64,000 nucleotides of DNA from the NCBI RefSeq assembly GCF_000384375.1, contig NZ_ARVX01000001.1, positions 1,984,001 through 2,048,000 of the forward strand, given 5' to 3'. A program made the translations under genes and the position numbers. The notes below the pieces were generated by a model that searched no databases, was not told the origin of the DNA, and saw only the letters and a program-made list of their open reading frames with translations. Each line of letters opens with the position of its first letter. The stretch's first letter is position 1. Source of the stretch: Methylotenera versatilis 79. Lineage in GTDB: Bacteria; Pseudomonadota; Gammaproteobacteria; Burkholderiales; Methylophilaceae. This document shows, piece by piece, positions 37,040 through 45,435 of this stretch.

Positions 37040-38890
37040 ATGTCACGCATACCACCTAACTCAATCAAATTACTGCCAGACCAGCTTATCAGCCAAATCG
37101 CCGCGGGCGAGGTGGTGGAACGACCAGCCTCTGCGCTTAAAGAACTATTAGAGAATAGTTTAGATGCAGGTAGCAGCGACATTCAGGTTTCATTGATGCA
37201 AGGCGGTATTAAGCAATTACGCGTGGCGGATAATGGTAACGGCATACCGCAAGATGATTTGAAAATGGCTCTAACCCGCCATGCCACCAGCAAAATTTTT
37301 AGTTTAGAAGATCTAGAAGCCGTTGCCAGTTTGGGTTTTCGTGGTGAAGCATTAGCCAGTATCGCATCGGTTTCGCGGACGGCAGTTATCAGCCGCGCAT
37401 TTGAGACTAAACACGCGTGGCGCATTGCTAGTGACGGCAGTGAAATCAGTGCAATCGAACCTGCGGCATTGGAAATTGGCACTGTGATTGAAGTCAACGA
37501 TTTATATTTTAATACGCCAGCAAGACGCAAATTTTTAAAAACCGATGGCACAGAGTTTGGCCATTGCGAAGCAGCATTTACGCGCGTGGCACTATCGCGC
37601 CCGGATGTGAGCTTTACCTTGCAGCATAATGGCAGAGTGCTTAGTCGCTTTACTGCTGGCGCGGCAGCCAAAAGATTCAATGAAATATTAGGCGCAGAAT
37701 TCGCTGCTGAAAGTATTACCATAGATGAAGAAGCGGCAGGTTTACGCTTGTGGGGTGTGGCGGCAAAGCCAACCTTTAACCGTAACAGTCGCGATACGCA
37801 ATATGTGTATGTCAATGGCCGTTTTGTGCGCGATAAACTCATTGCGCATGCCATTCGCCAGGCCTATCAGGATGTACTGCATCATGATAGGCATCCTGCG
37901 TTTGTGCTATTTTTAGAACTTGACCCAAGCTTGGTGGATGTAAACGTACACCCCAGCAAAACCGAAGTACGCTTTAGAGATGGCCAAGCGATTCACCGTT
38001 TTATCTATCACAGCTTGAATAAAAATCTTGCCACGCCAACGGGCATGTCGAATGCGGCTACTGCCAGTCAAGCCACACATAATCCTTTTGCTTCGCAATA
38101 CACTAATTCGCCTAATTATCCCCAGTACCAAAATCTACAGCACCAAACGCAAATCAACTTAAATGCCAACCAGCCATCCGCATTTTATGAAACTTTATTT
38201 GGCGCTAATAACCAATCAGAGCGTCAGTTTGCAAGTCCAGTCTGTTATGCGGAAGAGTTTGATAGTAATTCGCCAGCTAAACCAGTAGAGGATTTTCCGC
38301 TAGGCTTTGCTGTTGCGCAGATACATGGCGTGTATATATTGGCGCAGAATAAACTGGGCTTGGTAGTGGTCGATATGCATGCCGCGCATGAGCGCATTAT
38401 GTATGAGCGACTTAAAAATGCGCTGGATGAGAAAGCGGCAGTACCGATGCAACCTTTGCTCATCCCCGTCAGCTTTAATGCAGATAGATTAGAAGTAGCC
38501 ACTGTGCAAGATGAATTGAGTTCAGGGCTTGGCAATTTGCAACAATTGGGTTTTGAATTTGCCATTCTATCGCCCAACACCTTAGCCGTGCGCGCTGTGC
38601 CAACTATGTTGCAAGATGCAGACGCAGTCACTTTAGCGCGCGATGTGCTTAAAGATTTACGCGAATTTGGCGCAACCAGAGCGTTAACTGAACGCAGAAA
38701 CGAATTGCTAGGCACAATGGCATGCCACGCTGCCGTGCGCGCAAATCGTATTTTAACTATCCCTGAAATGAACGGCTTATTGCGCGATATGGAAGCAACA
38801 GAACGCAGCGGTATGTGCAATCACGGCCGCCCGACTTGGTTTCAAGTGAGCATGAATGATTTGGATAAAATGTTTATGCGGGGTAAATAG
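37040..38890 (+). CDS. mutL: DNA mismatch repair protein MutL
   Basis: MutL couples MutS mismatch recognition to strand removal. The 616-residue protein has the GHKL ATPase motifs LLENSLDAGSSDIQV, VADNGNGI, FRGEALASIASV and KPTFNRNSRDTQYVYVNGR. A Gln/Asn-rich linker (about 330-410) leads to a C-terminal dimerisation domain. DMHAAHERIMYE closely matches the endonuclease motif DQHA(X)2E(X)4E, with Met for Gln, so this MutL is probably a latent nicking endonuclease. The usual neighbour miaA follows after an inserted gene. Confidence 0.96.
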   Translation: MSRIPPNSIKLLPDQLISQIAAGEVVERPASALKELLENSLDAGSSDIQVSLMQGGIKQLRVADNGNGIPQDDLKMALTRHATSKIFSLEDLEAVASLGFRGEALASIASVSRTAVISRAFETKHAWRIASDGSEISAIEPAALEIGTVIEVNDLYFNTPARRKFLKTDGTEFGHCEAAFTRVALSRPDVSFTLQHNGRVLSRFTAGAAAKRFNEILGAEFAAESITIDEEAAGLRLWGVAAKPTFNRNSRDTQYVYVNGRFVRDKLIAHAIRQAYQDVLHHDRHPAFVLFLELDPSLVDVNVHPSKTEVRFRDGQAIHRFIYHSLNKNLATPTGMSNAATASQATHNPFASQYTNSPNYPQYQNLQHQTQINLNANQPSAFYETLFGANNQSERQFASPVCYAEEFDSNSPAKPVEDFPLGFAVAQIHGVYILAQNKLGLVVVDMHAAHERIMYERLKNALDEKAAVPMQPLLIPVSFNADRLEVATVQDELSSGLGNLQQLGFEFAILSPNTLAVRAVPTMLQDADAVTLARDVLKDLREFGATRALTERRNELLGTMACHAAVRANRILTIPEMNGLLRDMEATERSGMCNHGRPTWFQVSMNDLDKMFMRGK

Positions 38891-38892
38891 TT

Positions 38893-39405
38893 TTGGCTGA
38901 TTATGAAGTGGTAGATAAGATTAGCGCTGCCAGCAGACAAATTAAAACTGCTATTTGGATGCATTTTGAGCGGAAAGATTCTGTATCGATTCACACATTA
39001 TCATGGGCTGGATACCAAATATTAATAGATTTATGCGCAAAAAATGGAATACAAAGAGAAATTGAAGACTCGCCTATTCTTAAAGAGATGGGTAAATTAA
39101 GTGAAGTAATAACTGTTATCAGAAAACCACATAATTTTTTTAAACATTCCGATAAAGATATAGATTCAACAGTAAAGCATTTCCCTGATTCAAATTTCAT
39201 TATTTTGCTAATGGCATGTCAGTATTTTTCAAAATTAACTGGTGATTTATTTTTTGAGGGAAGGATATTACAAGCATGGTTTTGCTTAAAATATCCAGAA
39301 CATGCTCCTAAAGAATGGATTAGCAATTTAGACAACATTGCAAAAATAATTAATCCTAATGACTACGAGTTTTTCCTTGAGATGATTTTAAGAAATAAAA
39401 CTTGA
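38893..39405 (+). CDS. Unrecognised 170-residue protein inserted between mutL and miaA
   Basis: The gene starts at TTG, 2 nt past the mutL stop and with GGGG about 9 nt upstream, and ends 1 nt before miaA, so it is translationally packed into the operon. The sequence ([65 protein letters not shown]) is soluble, mostly helical and His/Lys-rich. Codon use is visibly more AT-rich than in mutL or miaA, which suggests acquisition. No family is recognised and no function is proposed. Confidence 0.75.
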   Translation: MADYEVVDKISAASRQIKTAIWMHFERKDSVSIHTLSWAGYQILIDLCAKNGIQREIEDSPILKEMGKLSEVITVIRKPHNFFKHSDKDIDSTVKHFPDSNFIILLMACQYFSKLTGDLFFEGRILQAWFCLKYPEHAPKEWISNLDNIAKIINPNDYEFFLEMILRNKT

Positions 39406-39406
39406 T

Positions 39407-40342
39407 ATGTCGAATTTAGCAATTTTCCTAATGGGCCCAACCGCCAGCGGCAAAACCGGCGCGGCGGTTTATTTGCATTCAAAGCTTCCAGTTGAAATCA
39501 TCAGTGTCGATTCTGCTTTAGTGTTTAAAGACATGAATATCGGTACGGCCAAGCCAGATGCTGAAACGCTGGCTAATGCACCGCATCATCTGATTGATAT
39601 AATCGATCCGACAAGTGCCTATTCGGCAGCGAATTTTAGAAGCGATGCATTACGTTTGATGGCGAATATTACAGCGCGGGGTAAGATTCCTTTATTAGTC
39701 GGTGGAACGATGTTGTATTTTAAAGCGCTGGAAGGTGGTTTAAGTGGATTGCCTGAGGCGAACCCAGAAGTACGTGCAAGGTTGGATGCGCGTGCGGCAT
39801 TTATCGGCTGGCCTGCCATGCATGAAAAACTGACGTTAGTTGACCCAGAAACCGCAGCACGTTTACAACCGAATGATGCGCAACGTATTCAACGCGCATT
39901 GGAAGTGTTTGAAATAACGGGCGAAAGTTTGTCTAGTTTGTTTGCTAAACAAAGCAGTGAGGCTTTGCCTTATAACGTGCTTAAAATTGCGCTGGTGCCA
40001 AGTGAGCGCAAAGTGTTGCATGAGCGCATCGCGTTGCGATTTGAGCAAATGCTGGCGGCTGGATTTTTAGATGAAGTGAAAACGCTATTAGCTAAATATC
40101 CCAATTTAACCGCTGAATCAACCGCTATGCGTTGCGTGGGTTATCGCCAGGCTTTAGAGCATTTAAGCGGCGAGTATGACGCTGATGAGTTGCGCGATAG
40201 GGGTATTTTTGCGACGCGGCAATTAGCTAAGCGCCAACTCACATGGCTGCGTGGCATGGATGACATCACCGAACTAGATTGTTTGAACGCCGATTTAAAT
40301 ACCGTAATATTGCAGCAAGTTGAGCAATTTATTGCTAAATAA
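39407..40342 (+). CDS. miaA: tRNA dimethylallyltransferase
   Basis: MiaA adds a dimethylallyl group to A37 of tRNAs reading UNN codons. The 311-residue protein has the P-loop [15 protein letters not shown], the substrate motif [59 protein letters not shown] and C-terminal [16 protein letters not shown]. The mutL-miaA order is widely conserved in proteobacteria, here interrupted by one small gene. Hfq, which often follows miaA, is not present next to it. Confidence 0.96.
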   Translation: MSNLAIFLMGPTASGKTGAAVYLHSKLPVEIISVDSALVFKDMNIGTAKPDAETLANAPHHLIDIIDPTSAYSAANFRSDALRLMANITARGKIPLLVGGTMLYFKALEGGLSGLPEANPEVRARLDARAAFIGWPAMHEKLTLVDPETAARLQPNDAQRIQRALEVFEITGESLSSLFAKQSSEALPYNVLKIALVPSERKVLHERIALRFEQMLAAGFLDEVKTLLAKYPNLTAESTAMRCVGYRQALEHLSGEYDADELRDRGIFATRQLAKRQLTWLRGMDDITELDCLNADLNTVILQQVEQFIAK

Positions 40343-40385
40343 GTACGATTAACAAGTTAAGTCCATTTAAAAGGCTAAAAATATA

Positions 40386-40973
40386 ATGAAAAACTTTATT
40401 AAAGAAAACTTGGTTTTGGTGATTGGGCTTAGCTTACCGATTCTATTGATTGTGCTATTTTTTCTGGCAACGGTCGTACCGAAGTCATTTGGCACACCGC
40501 CACAGTATGAGTTGCTATTTACCACTTTAAAATATGAGTATGAAAGCTCACCAGTTTATCTTGTTGATTTTAAAGTGGTTAATCATCAATTAATGGCCAA
40601 AGTGAAGAAAAACGACGATAAGAGCAGGAATTACAATTCAAAAAAATTAATGGCTTATAACGCTAAAACGGAAACGGTGCGCGAAATAATCATTGATTTG
40701 CCCAAAGCGGCAGAAGCAGGTGATGGCAATGACGTGATTTTGGAAGAAACCAAAGGATTAAAGATCGATGCGGCTATGGTTTCGCCAGATGGCTATCAAT
40801 TAGAAGGTTCTAATTACAGCAACAACGGCTTGGTGGGCGGATTATTTGGCGGCGGCAATCGTAACAGCGGCTACCGCATCAAAAAGGGCGCAGTAGCGTA
40901 TAAAGTGGAAACGACGCAGCCCGATTATTACTACAGTGACTTTAAATTTGTCGGTTGGATAATTGGTCAATAA
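40386..40973 (+). CDS. Membrane-anchored hypothetical protein
   Basis: The 195-residue protein has one N-terminal hydrophobic segment (about 9-31, LVLVIGLSLPILLIVLFFLA). A soluble, probably periplasmic domain rich in Lys, Tyr and Asp follows, with a glycine-rich loop (GLVGGLFGGGNRNSGYR). The C-terminus has YYYSDFKFVGWIIGQ. It is followed after 12 bp by a polytopic membrane protein and probably forms a two-gene unit with it. No family recognised. Confidence 0.75.
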   Translation: MKNFIKENLVLVIGLSLPILLIVLFFLATVVPKSFGTPPQYELLFTTLKYEYESSPVYLVDFKVVNHQLMAKVKKNDDKSRNYNSKKLMAYNAKTETVREIIIDLPKAAEAGDGNDVILEETKGLKIDAAMVSPDGYQLEGSNYSNNGLVGGLFGGGNRNSGYRIKKGAVAYKVETTQPDYYYSDFKFVGWIIGQ

Positions 40974-40985
40974 TAGGGGGCTGCT

Positions 40986-41954
40986 ATGTCGCAAAAGATA
41001 GATATGTCAGTTGCATCCATTCCGCCAGCAAAAAAAGCTGCGTTGCAGGATATTGTGCATTTGGCCAAGCATCACCAGATAACGCTGGATGAGATTTCTC
41101 ATGCATTTGCAAATGTAAGCGCACAAGCAAACAAGCCATCTCCCAGTGTGCTGTCGCAACTATTTGGTTACATTGGCGGCATTTTTGTATTTGCGGGTAT
41201 TGGCGTCTTCATCTCAATGTATTGGGATGATTTTGGTTCTGCCGCACGCGTGCTTGTCACGTTGGGCACAGGTTTAGTGGCTTTTATCATGGCACTGGTC
41301 TGCCTGACAGATAAACGTTATGAACGTGCTGCAACACCATTATTTTTAATAGCGGCTTTACTACAGCCAACTGGCATTTTAGTCATGTTAAATGAGTATT
41401 CATCAGGCGGTGATGCACGTCACGGCTTGCTGTTTATGGCTACTTATATGCTGATTCAGCAGGCTGCGACGTTTTGGGCCAAACAAAGAACCGTATTGGC
41501 TTTTAGCGCGATTTTATTTGGCTGTATTTTCTTTGCCAATCTATTCGATATCTGGGATGCGAATGAAAAGCTAATTGGCATCGTCTTGGGCATATCTTTA
41601 ATCTGCGTCGCTTATGCGCTTAATCAATCGCGACATTTACCCATTGCGCCTTTTTGGTATTTTGTCGGTTCGGCTATTTTAATGTGGTCAGTATTTGAGG
41701 CTGTTGAAAAAACACCGTTTGAGATTATTTATTTAGGCCTTGCAGCAGCGTTAATATTTTTAAGTACTGCTGTACGGAGTAGGGCGTTGCTTGCTGTGGG
41801 TTCGCTTTCAATGCTGGCTTATATTGGATATTTTACCGCCAAGCATTTCGCCAATACATTAGGCTGGCCAATCGCATTGGTGATTATCGGCATTGCCTTA
41901 ATTGGCATGAGTGCGTTTGCGGTAAAGTTAAATAATCAATATATTAAGCAGTAG
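40986..41954 (+). CDS. Polytopic membrane protein, DUF2157-like
   Basis: The 322-residue protein begins with a short soluble helical region (about 1-55) and then has about ten hydrophobic segments from residue 58 (LFGYIGGIFVFAGIGVFISM) to the end. The soluble-start/multi-helix layout resembles DUF2157 and related predicted membrane proteins. An AGGGGG site precedes the ATG. Function unknown; it is probably co-expressed with the upstream anchored protein. Confidence 0.75.
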   Translation: MSQKIDMSVASIPPAKKAALQDIVHLAKHHQITLDEISHAFANVSAQANKPSPSVLSQLFGYIGGIFVFAGIGVFISMYWDDFGSAARVLVTLGTGLVAFIMALVCLTDKRYERAATPLFLIAALLQPTGILVMLNEYSSGGDARHGLLFMATYMLIQQAATFWAKQRTVLAFSAILFGCIFFANLFDIWDANEKLIGIVLGISLICVAYALNQSRHLPIAPFWYFVGSAILMWSVFEAVEKTPFEIIYLGLAAALIFLSTAVRSRALLAVGSLSMLAYIGYFTAKHFANTLGWPIALVIIGIALIGMSAFAVKLNNQYIKQ

Positions 41955-42041
41955 AAATTTAAATTTAATGTATTTTGTGTGAAGTTTTTACAAATAACTT
42001 CAAATCTTTTCGCATAAAAAATCTGTTTAAACCAAGCTTTT

Positions 42042-43277
42042 CTAGCTCATGTTTTGAATGCGATTTGCCGCTTCCACACACTCTTCTAAACTAGCCACTA
42101 ATGCTAAGCGAATAAAATTTTTGCCTGGATTAATGCTGTTAATTTCACGCGCTAAATAGCTGCCTGGCAACACTGTGATGTTTAAATCGCGATAGAGTTT
42201 TAATGCAAAATCCGTATCAGTCACTGCAGGATTTTTAATTTTTGCCCACAAATAAAATGCCGCATCTGGCATTTCGACTTCTAAAACGCTACTTAACATT
42301 GGCGTAACCATTTTAAATTTCTCAGCATAAAGCCGACGATTCTCAATCACATGAGCATCATCATTCCAAGCGGTAAGCGACGCTGCTTGTACCGCTGGAT
42401 TCATCGCGCAGCCATGATAGGTGCGGTATAACGTAAATGCTTCGATAATGCTTGCATCACCCGCCACAAAGCCAGAACGCATACCTGGCACATTGGAGCG
42501 TTTTGAAAGTGAGCTGAACACAACTAGGTTTTTGTAATCTCTGCCCAACTGATACGCCGCTTGCAAAGCACCTAATGGCGGATTTGCTTCATCAAAATAA
42601 ATTTCCGCATAACATTCATCTGCGGCAATGACAAAGCCATATTGATCAGATAATGCAAATAAGGTTTTCCACTGCGCTAGGTTCATTACCTTGCCAGATG
42701 GGTTGCCAGGGCTACAAACATAAACCAATTGTGTGCGATTAAGTATTTCAGCAGGCACCTGCTCGAAATCCATTGCATGGCCATTTTCTGGCGTGGTATT
42801 CAAAAAATAAGGTGTAGCGCCTGCTAAAAAAGCGGCACCTTCATAAATCTGATAAAAAGGATTGGGCGAAATCACAATCGGGTTGGATTTTGTACGGTCA
42901 ATCACCACTTGCGCAAAGGAAAATAGGGCTTCGCGGCTACCATTCACTGGCAAAATACTGGTTTCTGGATTAAGCGCGGGCAGGTTGTAACGGCGCGTAA
43001 TCCATTGTGAGATTGCAGTACGCAGCGCCAAGCTACCAAGAGTCGTGGGATAATTAGCCAAACCAGCCAAATTATTCACCAAAGCATCGGTAATCAGTGT
43101 TGGTGTCGCATGTTTTGGCTCACCAATCGATAAATTAATCGGTTTTAATGCTGGATTAGGTGTGGTGCCAGCAAACAAATCACGCAGACGTTGAAACGGG
43201 TAGGGTTGCAACAGACCCAAATTAGGATTAAGTGGACTTGGATTTAAAGAAATTGGGTTCAAAGCGATTGGATCCAT
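42042..43277 (-). CDS. dapC: Succinyldiaminopimelate transaminase
   Basis: DapC is a PLP-dependent class I/II aminotransferase that makes N-succinyl-LL-diaminopimelate in lysine and peptidoglycan synthesis. The 411-residue protein has LGLLQPYPFQRLRDLF and INLSIGEPKHATP, typical of DapC. It also has VYVCSPGNPSGKVMN, AADECYAEIYF and the PLP-Lys region VVFSSLSKRSNVPGMRSGF. The N-terminus carries an extra Leu-Asn-Pro repeat (ALNPISLNPSPLNPNL) encoded by degenerate tandem DNA. It is divergent from a DMT transporter gene. Confidence 0.9.
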   Translation of the reverse strand: MDPIALNPISLNPSPLNPNLGLLQPYPFQRLRDLFAGTTPNPALKPINLSIGEPKHATPTLITDALVNNLAGLANYPTTLGSLALRTAISQWITRRYNLPALNPETSILPVNGSREALFSFAQVVIDRTKSNPIVISPNPFYQIYEGAAFLAGATPYFLNTTPENGHAMDFEQVPAEILNRTQLVYVCSPGNPSGKVMNLAQWKTLFALSDQYGFVIAADECYAEIYFDEANPPLGALQAAYQLGRDYKNLVVFSSLSKRSNVPGMRSGFVAGDASIIEAFTLYRTYHGCAMNPAVQAASLTAWNDDAHVIENRRLYAEKFKMVTPMLSSVLEVEMPDAAFYLWAKIKNPAVTDTDFALKLYRDLNITVLPGSYLAREINSINPGKNFIRLALVASLEECVEAANRIQNMS

Positions 43278-43334
43278 CAGAGTTTAATTCGTAAAGCACT
43301 ATTATAATTTAGTAAGCCATTAATTAGGAAATAC

Positions 43335-44228
43335 ATGGGCAACAGCAAACAAAACTATCTGGCCATATTCGGCCTGTTATTTGGCGCCATGTGTTGGGGC
43401 ATTATCTGGTATCCGTACCGCATCATGAGCGATGCTGGCGTTTCTGGTGTCACTTCAAGCTTTTATACCTATTGCATTGCGATTATTTTGGGAATAGCTC
43501 TGTTTGCCAGGCATTGGCGTGGTGTATTCAAGCTGCCCAAAAGTGCCATTTGGTTGAGCATTGTTGCGGGTTGGACTAACTTAAGTTATGTGCTGGCAGT
43601 GATTGATGGAGAAGTCATGCGCGTGATGTTGCTGTTTTACTTGGCGCCACTTTGGACGTTACTTTTAGCGCACTTTTGGCTAAAAGAAACGATCACTAAA
43701 GCAGGGTTGGCTTCGATTTTAATCGCTATGATTGGTGCTTATATTATGTTGGCTAATCCATTTGACCCCGCGACCAATCACATTCCCATGCCGCAAAATA
43801 GCGCTGAATGGTTGGCATTGTCTGCGGGAATTGGTTTTTCATTCACTAATGTGATTGCGCGTAAATCTGCGCATTTAAGCTTGGCAGCAAAATCTATGTT
43901 GATATGGGTCGGTGTGGCTGGCGTGTCACTTTTATTCATACCTTTTCTGACGGACACCTTTCCAAGTCCGCAGTTTTTCACGCTAAATAATTGGTTAATC
44001 ATGGGGATTATCGCCATATTAATTATGGCCGCCACTATATTTGTGCAATATGGCGTGACAAAAATGCCCGCTTTACGCGCATCGGTATTGTTCTTGTTTG
44101 AACTGGTTGTGGCGGCAATTGCAGCCTATTATCTGGCAAATGAGGCGATGCTGTTAAACGAATGGATAGGCGGCGCTTTTATTATCGCCGCGGGTTTATT
44201 GGCGGCGTTTAATCATGCTGACAATTGA
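43335..44228 (+). CDS. DMT-superfamily (EamA) transporter
   Basis: The 297-residue protein has ten predicted membrane helices in two EamA repeats, for example LAIFGLLFGAMCWGIIWYPY at the N-terminus, MLLFYLAPLWTLLLAHFWLK at the end of repeat one, and ASVLFLFELVVAAIAAYYLA near the C-terminus. Such transporters export or import amino acids and other metabolites. The substrate cannot be assigned. It lies between dapC and pilU. Confidence 0.87.
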   Translation: MGNSKQNYLAIFGLLFGAMCWGIIWYPYRIMSDAGVSGVTSSFYTYCIAIILGIALFARHWRGVFKLPKSAIWLSIVAGWTNLSYVLAVIDGEVMRVMLLFYLAPLWTLLLAHFWLKETITKAGLASILIAMIGAYIMLANPFDPATNHIPMPQNSAEWLALSAGIGFSFTNVIARKSAHLSLAAKSMLIWVGVAGVSLLFIPFLTDTFPSPQFFTLNNWLIMGIIAILIMAATIFVQYGVTKMPALRASVLFLFELVVAAIAAYYLANEAMLLNEWIGGAFIIAAGLLAAFNHADN

Positions 44229-44258
44229 TTTAAAAGAAAATATACCGCTAATTTTGTG

Positions 44259-45353
44259 TTAACCGCCAAAACCGCCGCGTGTGCCTTCTGCGGCAAAACG
44301 TATTTTCAAAGATAAATCGTTGCGTGAATCGGCATTGGCCAGCGCGTGATCTTCGCTGATTTTTCCATCGCTATAGAGTTTGAATAATGCCTGGTCAAAC
44401 GTAATCATGCCAATATCGTTGTTATCGGCCATGATGTCTTTCATTTCGCTTAACTTTTGTTTCTGGATGAGTTCTGACATGTAGGGAGAGTTAATCATTA
44501 CCTCAACCGCAGCAGCGCGTTTTTGGGTAATGCCAGGCACCAAACGTTGCGAAATAATACCCACCAAATTAAGTGACAAACCCAATAATAAGCCATGTTT
44601 AGCATCGGTTGGGAAGAATGAAATCACGCGCTCTAAGGCTTGATTGGCATTATTGGCATGCAAAGTAGCTAAACACAAATGCCCCGTTTCGGCATAAGCC
44701 AGCGCCTGTTTCATGCTTTCCATATCGCGTACTTCACCGATTAAAATCACATCTGGCGCTTGGCGCATGGCATTTTTTAAAGCGTTATCAAAGCTTAAGG
44801 TATCAATGCCTACTTCACGTTGATCGACGATAGATTTTTTGTGTGCATACACAAATTCAATCGGGTCTTCAATGGTAATAATATGACCGGTTTCGTTTTC
44901 ATTTCGGTGGTCAATCATGGATGCAAGTGATGTGGATTTACCAGAGCCCGTCGCGCCAACCATGAGTATCAGTCCACGTTTACGCATAATCAAGTCTTTT
45001 AAAACGTCTGGCAAGCCCAGTTTTTCCAATGTAGGAATATCCGTTTTAATGTGCCGAATCACCATGCCTACTTCACCACGCTGGCGAAACACATTCACGC
45101 GAAAACGTCCCACATCTTTGCGGCCAATGGCGAAATTACATTCCAATGTCGTTTCAAATTCTTTGATTTGCTCCGCACTCATAATGCCGTAAGCGATTTC
45201 TTTAATCATGCCCGGCGCCATTACCTGGTTATTGATTGAAACCGTTTCGCCTTCAATATCCATATGTATGGACGTATTCGTGCTGAAAAAGAGGTCAGAA
45301 CCGCCTTTATCAGTCATGAATTTGAGTACAGGGGTAATGTCGATGGCTGCCAT
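44259..45353 (-). CDS. pilU: Type IV pilus retraction ATPase PilU
   Basis: PilU is a PilT-dependent hexameric ATPase that helps retract type IV pili. The 364-residue protein has the family N-terminus KGGSDLFFSTNTSIHMDIEG, Walker A LMVGATGSGKSTSLASM, the Asp box IITIEDPIEF, Walker B APDVILIGEVRDMESM and the His box HLCLATLHANNANQALER. SIVDQREVG and the C-terminal Gly-rich tail fit PilU better than PilT. No pilT lies beside it in the window. It is 82 bp downstream of a TPR glycosyltransferase gene on the same strand. Confidence 0.92.
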   Translation of the reverse strand: MAAIDITPVLKFMTDKGGSDLFFSTNTSIHMDIEGETVSINNQVMAPGMIKEIAYGIMSAEQIKEFETTLECNFAIGRKDVGRFRVNVFRQRGEVGMVIRHIKTDIPTLEKLGLPDVLKDLIMRKRGLILMVGATGSGKSTSLASMIDHRNENETGHIITIEDPIEFVYAHKKSIVDQREVGIDTLSFDNALKNAMRQAPDVILIGEVRDMESMKQALAYAETGHLCLATLHANNANQALERVISFFPTDAKHGLLLGLSLNLVGIISQRLVPGITQKRAAAVEVMINSPYMSELIQKQKLSEMKDIMADNNDIGMITFDQALFKLYSDGKISEDHALANADSRNDLSLKIRFAAEGTRGGFGG

Positions 45354-45435
45354 TTGATGACTATCTTATTTGATTAATTGTGCTGAACTTTAGCACAAGC
45401 CGCGGTTTTATTACAGTGGGCGAGATGCTGATTGG

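Noticed and set aside
37183-38820. Antisense frames of 223 and 191 residues opposite mutL
   Set aside because: They overlap conserved MutL motifs entirely and show no protein-like features; they are shadows.
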